In this document: positions 1-7,461 of the stretch, piece after piece
How positions within the stretch are numbered: position 1 is the first letter of the stretch
Layout: the number at the start of each line of letters is the position of its first letter
Assembly: GCA_012517755.1 (NCBI GenBank)
Contig: JAAYUH010000068.1
Location: 1 to 10,940 of the forward strand
Direction: 5' to 3'
Length of the DNA: 10,940 nt
Source of the DNA: a bacterium
GTDB lineage: Bacteria; Caldisericota; Caldisericia; B22-G15
Notes under the pieces: generated by a model
Told to the model about the DNA's origin: nothing
The model's database searches: none
What the model saw: the letters and a program-made list of their open reading frames with translations, nothing else
Made by a program: the position numbers and the translations under genes

Positions 1-8
1 AGGTTTTA

Positions 9-1019
9 ATGCCAGAATTAAGGAAAGACCCAGTAATAGGAAGATGGGTGATAATTGCAACAGAAAGAAGTTTAAGACCAAATGATTATGTGATAGAAAA
101 AGACGATAATGTTAATGATTTAAGCAAATGTCCTTTTGAAGAAGGAAATGAATTTATGACTCCTCCAGAAATTCTCAGTTATAGAAACCCCAATACAAAT
201 AAAAATGAAAAAGGATGGTGGATTAGAGTTATCCCAAATAAATATCCAGCTTTAAGAATAGAAGGTGAATTAGATAAAAGAGGAGTTGGAATGTATGATA
301 TGATGAATGGCATTGGGGCGCATGAAATTGTAATTGAAACACCAAATCATTTTGAAGAGATGAGTGATATGCAGGAATCACATATAGAAGAAATTATCTG
401 GGCATGGAGAGACAGGGTTGTTGATTTAAAAAAGGACAAAAGATTTAAATATATTTTGATATTCAAAAATAAAGGTTCTCAGGCTGGAGCTTCTTTGAAA
501 CATCCACATTCGCAAATTATTGCTTTACCTATTGTCCCTATTAGAGTTTTTCAAGAATTAGATGGTTCAAGAGATTATTATAACTTCAAAGATAGGTGCG
601 TTTTCTGTGACATCATTCAGCAAGAAATAGAAGAAAAAGATAGATTAGTTGAAGAAAACCATGAATTTATTTCAATTGTTCCTTTTGCTCCAAGATTTCC
701 TTTTGAATTATGGATTCTTCCAAAAAAACATTCTTCTGATTTTATTGATGTTTCAAAATCAGATGTTGTTAGTTTAAGTAAGGTTCTTAAAAGAAGCTTA
801 TTGAGATTAAAAAAAGTCCTAAATGATCCTCCATTTAATTTACTTATTCACACTTCACCTCTTGACAAATACAATCTCGATTATTACCACTGGCATATTG
901 AAATAATGCCAAGACTTACAAAAGTTGCTGGATTTGAATGGGGTACAGGTTTTTATATCAATCCAACAAGACCTGAGGATTGTGCAAAATATTTAAAAGA
1001 AGTAGATATAAATTATTAA
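9..1019 (+). CDS. galT: Galactose-1-phosphate uridylyltransferase (GalT, HIT superfamily)
   Basis: Predicted cytosolic Leloir-type enzyme exchanging UMP between UDP-glucose and galactose-1-phosphate. The N-terminus carries the family signature DPVIGRWVIIATERS (7-21), followed by WWIRVIPNKYPAL and GAHEIVIETPNH (H105). The active-site loop is HPHSQ (165-169), with H167 the expected uridylylated nucleophile. The C-terminal half has YHWHIEIMPRLT and GFEWGTGFYINPT, as in thermophile GalT proteins. The structural zinc site looks incomplete: the usual CPFCPGNE is CPFEEGNE, so C41 is kept but the second Cys is E44, while H105 and H165 remain. A separate CxxC lies at C197/C200. The length of 336 residues is normal. 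The start has AGG five bases upstream at the window edge. It lies 6 bases before glgA, so the two are probably co-transcribed. The plant relative ADP-glucose phosphorylase shares this fold, so an ADP-sugar role beside glgA is a less likely alternative. Confidence 0.93.
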   Translation: MPELRKDPVIGRWVIIATERSLRPNDYVIEKDDNVNDLSKCPFEEGNEFMTPPEILSYRNPNTNKNEKGWWIRVIPNKYPALRIEGELDKRGVGMYDMMNGIGAHEIVIETPNHFEEMSDMQESHIEEIIWAWRDRVVDLKKDKRFKYILIFKNKGSQAGASLKHPHSQIIALPIVPIRVFQELDGSRDYYNFKDRCVFCDIIQQEIEEKDRLVEENHEFISIVPFAPRFPFELWILPKKHSSDFIDVSKSDVVSLSKVLKRSLLRLKKVLNDPPFNLLIHTSPLDKYNLDYYHWHIEIMPRLTKVAGFEWGTGFYINPTRPEDCAKYLKEVDINY

Positions 1020-1025
1020 GAAATA

Positions 1026-2453
1026 ATGAGAGTAATTTTTATAGCATCAGAAGCAAATCCATATATAAAAACAGGTGGTTTAGGAGATGTAGTAGGTTCT
1101 CTTCCAAAATACTTGAAAAAACTTGGAGAAGAAGTTTTTTTAATTTTACCTTTTTATAAAAATATAAAAGAAAAAAAATTAGATTTAGAATTTATAGATG
1201 AAGATGAAATTGTTATTGATAAAGATATTTACAGGTTTAAATTCTATAAAGATAGATTAAATTTCGATTACAATCTATTTTTTGTAGAAAACAATTATTT
1301 TTTTGATAGAAAGGGAATTTATAATGAAGATAATGTTGATTATCCTGATAACTATTTAAGATTTGGACTTTTTTCTTTCGCCTCTTTAAAATTATCTATT
1401 AAAAATTTAAAACCAGATATTATACATATACATGATTGGCAAACCTCTTTAGTTCCTGTCTATAATAAAATTATTTTTAATAATAATGTTAAAACTATTT
1501 TAACAATACACAATCTTGCCTATCAAGGAATTTTTAATAAAGATTCACTTAAAAGTTTAGGTCTTCCCAATAATCTATTTTCAATTGACAAACTTGAATT
1601 CTATGGAAATATTAACTTATTAAAAGGAGGAATAACATTTTCAGATTATATAACAACAGTTTCTCCAACATATTCAAAAGAGATTCAAAAAGAGGAGTTT
1701 GGTTTTGGACTTCAAGGAGTTCTAAAAAATAGAAGAGAGAATCTAATCGGTATTTTAAATGGTATAGATTATGATTATTGGAATCCTGAAAAAGATAAAA
1801 TGATTTATAAAAATTATAACTTTAATAATATTGAATTTAAAAAAGAGAATAAAATGGCTCTTTTCAAAGAATTAAATTTAGATTTTGATATTGAAAAACC
1901 ACTCTATTCAATGATTACAAGAATAACAAATCAAAAAGGTTTAGATTTAATTTTAGAGATATTTGATAAATTTATGGAACTTCCAATCAATTTTATAATT
2001 TTAGGTTCAGGTGATAAGGATGTTGAAAATAGATTTTTAGAGTTGAATAAAATTCATAAAAATAAATTTTTATCATTGATAAAATTTGATGAAGAACTCT
2101 CTCATAAAATTTATGCAAGCAGTGATTTCTTTTTAATGCCATCAAAATTTGAACCCTGTGGTTTATCTCAAATGATATCTCTAAGATATGGAACCATTCC
2201 CATCGTTAGAAGTACAGGTGGATTAAGAGACGCTATCATAGAATATAATGAAAATGTTAGATGTGGAAATGGATTTGTTTTTTATGATTATGAATCATAT
2301 GAACTTCTCGATGCTATTAAGAGATCTTTAAATTTATATAATGATAGAGAAAAACTTTTAAAAGTTATTAGAATTGGAATGAATTCTAACTTTTCATGGG
2401 AGAATTCAAGCAAAGAATATCTAAAAGTCTATAACAAGTTATTATCTTTTTGA
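1026..2453 (+). CDS. glgA: Glycogen synthase (GT5, ADP-glucose type)
   Basis: Predicted to transfer glucose from an NDP-glucose donor (ADP-glucose in most bacteria) to the growing alpha-1,4-glucan. It has the two-Rossmann GT-B layout. The N-terminal GT5 domain opens with the donor-binding KTGGLGDV (K15-V22), followed by HDWQTSLVP, TIHNLAYQG, DYITTVSPTYSKEI and FGFGLQGVL. The C-terminal domain begins after GILNGIDYDYWNPEKD and carries RITNQKG (R299, K304) and FEPCGLSQ (E376), at nearly the same positions as R300, K305 and E377 of the E. coli enzyme. The 475 residues match the family norm. Only a weak purine stretch (AAGAAA) precedes the ATG, so translation is probably coupled to galT, whose stop is 6 bases upstream. 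No glgC, glgB or glgP is present in the window, so the source of ADP-glucose is not visible here. Confidence 0.95.
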   Translation: MRVIFIASEANPYIKTGGLGDVVGSLPKYLKKLGEEVFLILPFYKNIKEKKLDLEFIDEDEIVIDKDIYRFKFYKDRLNFDYNLFFVENNYFFDRKGIYNEDNVDYPDNYLRFGLFSFASLKLSIKNLKPDIIHIHDWQTSLVPVYNKIIFNNNVKTILTIHNLAYQGIFNKDSLKSLGLPNNLFSIDKLEFYGNINLLKGGITFSDYITTVSPTYSKEIQKEEFGFGLQGVLKNRRENLIGILNGIDYDYWNPEKDKMIYKNYNFNNIEFKKENKMALFKELNLDFDIEKPLYSMITRITNQKGLDLILEIFDKFMELPINFIILGSGDKDVENRFLELNKIHKNKFLSLIKFDEELSHKIYASSDFFLMPSKFEPCGLSQMISLRYGTIPIVRSTGGLRDAIIEYNENVRCGNGFVFYDYESYELLDAIKRSLNLYNDREKLLKVIRIGMNSNFSWENSSKEYLKVYNKLLSF

Positions 2454-2458
2454 TTTAC

Positions 2459-2479
2459 AAAAATAGAGACTCTAATTTT
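2459..2479. repeat. Short imperfect inverted repeat after glgA
   Basis: TAGAG (2464-2468) and CTCTA (2470-2474) are inverted around one base and flanked by A-run and T-run (AAAAA on the left, ATTTT on the right), giving a nearly palindromic 20-base element 6 bases after the glgA stop. The one-base centre and weak pairing make it a poor terminator hairpin. It could be a weak terminator or a protein site, or chance in AT-rich DNA. Confidence 0.25.
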
Positions 2480-2523
2480 ATAAACTATTTTTAAAAATTT
2501 TAAAATATTGTGGATTTAAAAAA

Positions 2524-2552
2524 TTGAAATATAAATTTTTTTGTGTTAAATT
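2524..2552 (+). promoter_or_regulatory. Candidate sigma70-type promoter for the nucleotide-sugar operon
   Basis: TTGAAA (2524-2529, five of six to consensus) is followed after 17 bases by TAAATT (2547-2552, four of six). TG at 2544-2545 is placed as in an extended -10. Transcription would begin near 2558-2560, just at the ribosome binding site, leaving a leader of about 20 bases. It sits in the only sizeable gap in the rightward gene block. The extreme AT content makes chance matches likely, so the spacing and extended -10 are the main support. Confidence 0.5.
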
Positions 2553-2559
2553 AAAAATC

Positions 2560-2566
2560 AGGAGGG
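2560..2566 (+). promoter_or_regulatory. Strong Shine-Dalgarno with unusually long spacing
   Basis: AGGAGGG is the strongest Shine-Dalgarno match in the window but lies 13 bases before the ATG at 2580, instead of the usual 5-9. An in-frame ATT at 2574 would give 7-base spacing and add two residues. The ATG is preferred because it places the family motif VILAGGFGTRLRPLT at the usual distance from the N-terminus. Confidence 0.7.
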
Positions 2567-2579
2567 AAATTCAATTTAT

Positions 2580-5069
2580 ATGACAGGAGTTATATTAGCA
2601 GGTGGATTTGGTACAAGATTAAGACCATTAACTATTAATATTCCAAAGCCAATGGTTCCTATTGCTAATAAACCGATTCTTTATCACATAATAAAACTTC
2701 TTAAAAAAAATGGAATAAAAGATTTAATTATTATCCTTTATCATCAACCAGAATTGATTAAAGATTATTTTAAGGATGGAGAGAAATTTGGAGTAAACAT
2801 TAAGTATATAATTTCAGATGAAGATTTAGGAACTTGTGGCGCAACTGCTTTAGCTAAAGAGTATCTTAAAGATGATTTTTTAGTTATATCTGGTGATATA
2901 CTAACTGATTTCAACTTATCAGAAATAATCAATTTCCACTTGAAAAAGAAATCAATTGCAACGATAACATTAACAAGAGTTAGTAATCCTTTACAATATG
3001 GAATTGTAATAACTACTGAGGATGGAAAAATAGTAAGATTTCTTGAAAAACCTTCATGGGGAGAAGTTTTTTCTGATACAATAAACACTGGAATTTATAT
3101 ATTAAATCCTAAAATTTTTAATTTTATACCAGAAAAAAAAGAGTTTGATTTTTCAAAAAATTTGTTTCCACTTTTATTAAAAAAAGAGTTACCAATATTT
3201 GGATATATTTCATCTGGATATTGGAAAGATATAGGGAATGTTAAAGAATATAAAATTGCCCATGAAGATATAATAAAAGGTCAAGTCGATATTGAGATTG
3301 AAGGTGAGAGAGCTTCAAGAATTGGATCTGATATCTGGATGGCAGAAGATTGTAAAATAAAAAATATTAAAAATCTTCTTGGAACTGTAGTTTTAGGTAA
3401 TAATGTAAAAATTGGGAATTCAAGAATTTTCAATTCTTTTATTGGAGATAATGTTGAAATAGAAGATGGCAATGAAATAAGTGATTCAATAATATGGGAA
3501 AACACAAAAATTAAAAAAGAGTGTAAAATTTCTGATTCTATTTTATGTAAAAAGGTATTTATAGATGAAAAGACAACTCTTGAAGGAGAAAATATAGTAT
3601 CTGATGAATGTAATATTGGAAAATATGTTACTTTAAAAAAGGGAGTATTCATTTGGCCTTCAAAGATAGTCACTGATAATTCAATAGTAACACATAGTTT
3701 AGTATGGGGAAAATCATGGTCAACCTCTCTTTTTGGTTCATACGGAATAATCGGAGCAAACAATGTAGAAGTAACTCCTGAATTTGCAGCAAAAATTGGT
3801 TGTGCATATGGAACTATTCTTGGTAAAGGATCAGAAGTCTTTACAGGTAGAGATGTAGATAAATCTTCAAGAATGTTAAAAAGAGCAATGATAGCTGGTC
3901 TAATTTCTACTGGTGTTAATGTTCAAGATTTAAGAGCAACTCCTGTACCAATTTTAAGATTTGCAATTAGAACCCAGGGTTCTTCAGGTGGAGTTCATGT
4001 AAAGAGATCTCCTTTTGACCCTCATTTAACAAATATTAAATTTTTTGATAAAGAGGGTTTCGATTTATCAGTATCAATGGAGCAGAATATAGAGAGAATT
4101 TTTTTTAGAGAAGAGTTCTATAGAGGAAATATAGAAGAAATTGGTACAATAGATGTTCCAACGAGGATAGTAGAATCTTATAGAAATTATTATCTTGATT
4201 CACTTGACTTAAAAATTATCAAAAGTTCAAACCTAAAATTTGTTGTTGATTACTCTTTTGGATCAACTGTAATGTTTTTACCTAATATTATTGGTGATTT
4301 TGATCTTGAGATATTTTCGTTGAATGCTTATATGGATGGGAGAAAATCTGTTAGAAGCTTTCAAGAATTCCAAGATGCTTTAAATAAAATCGCTATGATG
4401 GTGAAATCAATAAATAGTGATTTTGGGGTTCTTATTGATGCAAATGGAGAGAAAGTTTTTGTTATTGATAATAGTGGAGAGATATATTCAAATACAAGAT
4501 TGGTATCCATTTTTATAAAACTTTTGCTACTTGAAAAACAAAATTTGTCAGTTACTATACCTGTTAATGCATCTTATGAACTCATAAATTTTTTAAATGA
4601 AAATGATGTTAAATTTAATTTAACCTCAACAATTTCAAGAAATATAATTAGAGATTCAGCAAATAGTGATTTTGGAGTTGATCTTGTTGGTGGATTTATA
4701 TTTGAAAACTTTTTACCTTTCTTTGATGGAATATTTACAATTGGAAAATTCATTGAGTTATTAGCTAAAAGTAATAAATCTTTAATGGAACTAAAAAAGT
4801 ATACACCCGAAAGAGATCCTTCACACATCGAAATAAGTTGTCCTTTTGAGATAAAAGGAAAAATTATGAGAAAACTATCTGAAGTAAAATCTTTTGATAC
4901 TGATACGATCGAAGGAATAAAACTTAATGATGGTGATGGTTTTGTTTTTGTTCTTCCTGATAGTGATAGACCTGTTATTCATATATACTCTTCCTACACA
5001 TCATTGGATAAAGAGATAAAAAAAATGAATGAGAAGAAAGAGGAGATAGAAAAATGGATTATAGAATAA
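2580..5069 (+). CDS. NDP-sugar pyrophosphorylase / hexapeptide / degenerate phosphomannomutase-like fusion
   Basis: Fusion of the COG1208/COG1109 type usually annotated mannose-1-phosphate guanylyltransferase. Residues 1-235 are a nucleotidyltransferase domain with GGFGTRLRPLT (8-18), K23-P24 and GD at 105-106, the expected metal-binding aspartate; it should form an NDP-sugar from hexose-1-P and NTP. Residues about 240-375 are a left-handed beta-helix of hexapeptide-like repeats. Residues about 378-829 follow the four-domain mutase fold but lack its chemistry: the serine loop is SSGGVHVKRSP (468-478) instead of TASHNP, the metal loop DANGEK (620-625) instead of DGDADR, the sugar loop VGGFIFENF (703-711) instead of GEESGG, and the phosphate loop LPDSDRP (792-798) instead of RPSGTEP. 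This half is probably regulatory or structural. GDP-mannose is the likeliest product, but ADP- or other NDP-sugars are possible. The stop overlaps the next gene by 16 bases. Confidence 0.88.
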   Translation: MTGVILAGGFGTRLRPLTINIPKPMVPIANKPILYHIIKLLKKNGIKDLIIILYHQPELIKDYFKDGEKFGVNIKYIISDEDLGTCGATALAKEYLKDDFLVISGDILTDFNLSEIINFHLKKKSIATITLTRVSNPLQYGIVITTEDGKIVRFLEKPSWGEVFSDTINTGIYILNPKIFNFIPEKKEFDFSKNLFPLLLKKELPIFGYISSGYWKDIGNVKEYKIAHEDIIKGQVDIEIEGERASRIGSDIWMAEDCKIKNIKNLLGTVVLGNNVKIGNSRIFNSFIGDNVEIEDGNEISDSIIWENTKIKKECKISDSILCKKVFIDEKTTLEGENIVSDECNIGKYVTLKKGVFIWPSKIVTDNSIVTHSLVWGKSWSTSLFGSYGIIGANNVEVTPEFAAKIGCAYGTILGKGSEVFTGRDVDKSSRMLKRAMIAGLISTGVNVQDLRATPVPILRFAIRTQGSSGGVHVKRSPFDPHLTNIKFFDKEGFDLSVSMEQNIERIFFREEFYRGNIEEIGTIDVPTRIVESYRNYYLDSLDLKIIKSSNLKFVVDYSFGSTVMFLPNIIGDFDLEIFSLNAYMDGRKSVRSFQEFQDALNKIAMMVKSINSDFGVLIDANGEKVFVIDNSGEIYSNTRLVSIFIKLLLLEKQNLSVTIPVNASYELINFLNENDVKFNLTSTISRNIIRDSANSDFGVDLVGGFIFENFLPFFDGIFTIGKFIELLAKSNKSLMELKKYTPERDPSHIEISCPFEIKGKIMRKLSEVKSFDTDTIEGIKLNDGDGFVFVLPDSDRPVIHIYSSYTSLDKEIKKMNEKKEEIEKWIIE
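5041..5045 (+). promoter_or_regulatory. Ribosome binding site of the mutase gene, inside the upstream coding region
   Basis: AGGAG ends 8 bases before the ATG at 5054 and lies within the last codons of the preceding fusion gene. This supports the overlapping start and translational coupling of the two genes. Confidence 0.7.
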
Positions 5070-6481
5070 AATTCGGAACATCTGGATGGAGAGGAATTAT
5101 TGCTGAAGATTTTACTTTTAAAAATGTTAGAAAAGTTGGAAGAGGAATTAGAAAATACCTTATTGAAGAAAATTTTTTTGATAAAGGAATAGTAATTGGA
5201 TATGATACAAGATTTTTATCAAAAGAGTTTGCAAAAGAGATAGCAAAAATTTTTGCAGAATCTAAGATTAAAGTTTTATTTATAAATGAACCTGCTCCAA
5301 CACCTGTTATTTCATATACTATATTGAAATACAAAACTTCTGGTGGAATAAACATTACTGCCTCACATAATCCTTATTATTACTCTGGATTGAAATATTC
5401 ACCATCTTGGGGTGGACCAGCAGAACCTGAAGTTACAAAAAAAATTGAAGAGTTACTGTATAAAGAGAGTGATGATGAGATAAAAGAAAGTTTTGACTAT
5501 TTTGTAAAAGATGGGATTATTGAAATTATTGATCCAAGCAACAATTATCTTGAGAGTTTGTTAAAAATTCTTCCATATGAACTGAATATAAAAAATAAAA
5601 TAATTTTTGATCCAATGTATGGAACAGGTATAAATTATTTAAAAAAATTATTTAAAAATAATAATAAAGTTATTTTTATACATAACAAATTTGATCCACT
5701 TTTTGGAGGTTTAGAGCCTGTTCCATATGAAGAGTTTCTCTCAGAATTGAAAAGTGAAGTTTTAGACAAAAGAGCATTTTTAGGACTTGCTCTTGATGGA
5801 GATGCAGATAGATTTGGAGTAATTTCATCTGATGGAACTTTTATAACTCCAAATGAAGTTTTATCGATTTTATCATTTTATCTTGGAAAAGATAAAAAAG
5901 AGGGTATAGGAAGAACAATTTCAACTACAAGATTGATTGATAAAATTGCAAATTATTACAATCTTGAAGTTTTTGAGACACCAGTTGGTTTTAAATTTAT
6001 AGGAATGTTGATAAGAGATGGAAAAATATTTATTGGAGGAGAGGAGAGTGGTGGGCTTTCAATTAAAGGGTGGCTTCCAGAAAAAGATGGGATTCTTGCA
6101 GATATGCTTCTTGTTGAAATTTGTGAGAATGAAAAAGTTACTCCTAAAGATTTGATTGATGATTTGTATAATAGATTTGGAAAATTTTATACAAAAAGAA
6201 TTGATTTAAGATTTGGTGATGAAGAGAGGGAATTGGTTAAAAATTTTATTGATGAATTTTCTGATGATAAAATATTTGAATTAAATATAAAAAATATTGA
6301 TAAAAAAGATGGTCTTCTTTTAAATTTAGAGGAAGAACCTTCATTTATTTTATTCAGGGTTTCTGGTACTGAAAATGTTGTGAGAGTTTATTTCGAAACA
6401 CAAAATAAAAATCTTTTTACATATATTGATGAAAAAATTTTAAATTTCATTAAAAATTTAAAAGAGGTGAAGAATGTTTAA
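5054..6481 (+). CDS. Phosphoglucomutase/phosphomannomutase (alpha-D-phosphohexomutase)
   Basis: Predicted cytosolic enzyme interconverting hexose-6-P and hexose-1-P through a phosphoserine. All four active-site loops are intact: FGTSGWRG near the N-terminus (domain I), the catalytic loop TASHNP with S104, the metal loop DGDADR (248-253, domain II), the sugar-binding loop GGEESGG (328-334, domain III), and the phosphate-binding loop RVSGTEN (435-441, domain IV; usually RPSGTEP). The stretch YSPSWGGPAEPE after the serine loop is typical of COG1109 phosphoglucomutases. The 475 residues fit the family. The start overlaps the fusion gene by 16 bases and the stop overlaps the isomerase by 8, so the three form an operon. 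Glucose versus mannose preference cannot be read from these motifs. The bifunctional isomerase next door suggests both substrates are used. Confidence 0.93.
   Translation: MDYRIKFGTSGWRGIIAEDFTFKNVRKVGRGIRKYLIEENFFDKGIVIGYDTRFLSKEFAKEIAKIFAESKIKVLFINEPAPTPVISYTILKYKTSGGINITASHNPYYYSGLKYSPSWGGPAEPEVTKKIEELLYKESDDEIKESFDYFVKDGIIEIIDPSNNYLESLLKILPYELNIKNKIIFDPMYGTGINYLKKLFKNNNKVIFIHNKFDPLFGGLEPVPYEEFLSELKSEVLDKRAFLGLALDGDADRFGVISSDGTFITPNEVLSILSFYLGKDKKEGIGRTISTTRLIDKIANYYNLEVFETPVGFKFIGMLIRDGKIFIGGEESGGLSIKGWLPEKDGILADMLLVEICENEKVTPKDLIDDLYNRFGKFYTKRIDLRFGDEERELVKNFIDEFSDDKIFELNIKNIDKKDGLLLNLEEEPSFILFRVSGTENVVRVYFETQNKNLFTYIDEKILNFIKNLKEVKNV
6464..6470 (+). promoter_or_regulatory. Ribosome binding site of the isomerase gene
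   Basis: GAGGTGA ends 3 bases before the ATG at 6474 and lies inside the end of the mutase gene. It supports this start and coupling across the 8-base overlap. The 13-base string AAAGAGGTGAAGA around it recurs before the C69 hydrolase on the other strand. Confidence 0.7.
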
Positions 6482-7457
6482 TCTATTTTTTAATTTTCCT
6501 GATGACTTTAGAAATTCAAAAAAATTAACATTAAGTAAAGATATAAATTTTAATTTATATAAGGATATTCAAAATATAGTTATCTCTGGAATGGGTGGTT
6601 CTGGTTTCTCTGCAGATTTTATCCTTTATCTTATTAAAGATTTTATAAATATTCCAGTTATAATAAATAAAAATTATAACCTTCCAAATTTTGTCAATCA
6701 AAAAAGTCTTCTTTTTCTTGTTTCATATTCAGGAAACACTGAAGAGACACTTTCAAATCTTTATGAAGGAGAAAAAAAAGAAGCAAAAATAATTTCTATC
6801 ACTTCTGATGGAGAGCTCTTAGAAAAGACAAAAGAAAAACATCTATATTTTAAAATTTTGGAGAACTTACCACCAAGAATGGCTTTTCCATATCTATTTT
6901 ATCCAATTTATTATATATTAAAAAATTTTACCTCTTTTGATTTTGGTGAGGATGAATTTTTTGAAAAGATTGATTCGATATATAATGAGTTCAAAAAAGA
7001 GAGCAATTCAGTCGATGATATAGTTAATAAAATAAAAGATAGAATTCCAATAATTTACACTTCTGATTCGTTGAATCCAGTAGGGCTTCGTTGGAAACAA
7101 GAGATAAATGAAAATTCAAAATATATTGCATATAATCTTTCATTTCCAGAGTTAAATCACAATGAATCAGTTTTCTGGGAATGTAAAGAGTTAAAAGATA
7201 AGATAATCTTCATTATTTTAAGAGATAGATTTGATTCATCTCAAATGAAAAAAAGAATTGATATATCAATTGAATTGTTGAGAGAAAGAGACTGGGAAGT
7301 TTTAGAACTATTCTCTTTTGGGGAGAAAAAACTATTGAATTTATACTCTTTAATTCCACTTGGTGATTACATTTCTATTAAACTTGCATATCTAAAAGAT
7401 GTTGAACCTCTGCCAGTAAAAATTATTGATGAATTGAAAAGAAAATTAAAAGAGTAA
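6474..7457 (+). CDS. Bifunctional phosphoglucose/phosphomannose isomerase (SIS family)
   Basis: Predicted to interconvert fructose-6-P with glucose-6-P and mannose-6-P, feeding the mutase encoded just upstream. The N-terminal SIS domain shows ISGMGGSGFSADFI (about 37-50) and the phosphosugar loop SYSGNTEET. The second half has PPRMAFPY (R135), QEINENSK (E213), PELNHNESVFWE (H229) and a C-terminal DVEPLPVKIIDELK (K316). These correspond to Arg135, Glu203, His219 and a C-terminal Lys in the Pyrobaculum-type enzyme, with the offset expected from a short insertion. The 327 residues are within the family range. This family is known from archaea and scattered deep-branching bacteria and is unrelated at the sequence level to classical Pgi. 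The gene overlaps the upstream mutase by 8 bases and the opposite-strand hydrolase by 12 at its 3' end. Confidence 0.9.
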   Translation: MFNLFFNFPDDFRNSKKLTLSKDINFNLYKDIQNIVISGMGGSGFSADFILYLIKDFINIPVIINKNYNLPNFVNQKSLLFLVSYSGNTEETLSNLYEGEKKEAKIISITSDGELLEKTKEKHLYFKILENLPPRMAFPYLFYPIYYILKNFTSFDFGEDEFFEKIDSIYNEFKKESNSVDDIVNKIKDRIPIIYTSDSLNPVGLRWKQEINENSKYIAYNLSFPELNHNESVFWECKELKDKIIFIILRDRFDSSQMKKRIDISIELLRERDWEVLELFSFGEKKLLNLYSLIPLGDYISIKLAYLKDVEPLPVKIIDELKRKLKE

Positions 7458-7461
7458 TTTT
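7442..7461. repeat. AT-only inverted repeat carrying both convergent stop codons
   Basis: AAAATTA (7442-7448) and TAATTTT (7455-7461) are perfect 7-base inverted arms around a 6-base loop. Each arm contains the stop codon of one of the two converging genes, and a run of seven T lies at 7470-7476. It has the layout of a bidirectional terminator, but with no G-C pairs in the stem it would be very weak. It may simply follow from two TAA stops in AT-rich sequence. Confidence 0.25.

Noticed and set aside
2454..2579. Riboswitch or small RNA in the gap before the fusion gene
   Set aside because: The 126 bases are almost entirely A and T with no stable stem. The only structure is a short weak inverted repeat, and the proposed promoter leaves a leader of about 20 bases.
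3281..3763. Open frame of 160 codons on the minus strand inside the fusion gene
   Set aside because: It lies opposite the hexapeptide-repeat region of a well-supported gene, resembles no family and has no ribosome binding site. It is a mirror of the repetitive AT-rich codons.
3711..5069. Calling the C-terminal half of the fusion an active phosphomannomutase
   Set aside because: The catalytic serine, the DGDADR metal loop, the sugar loop and the phosphate loop are all absent, although the overall fold pattern is kept.
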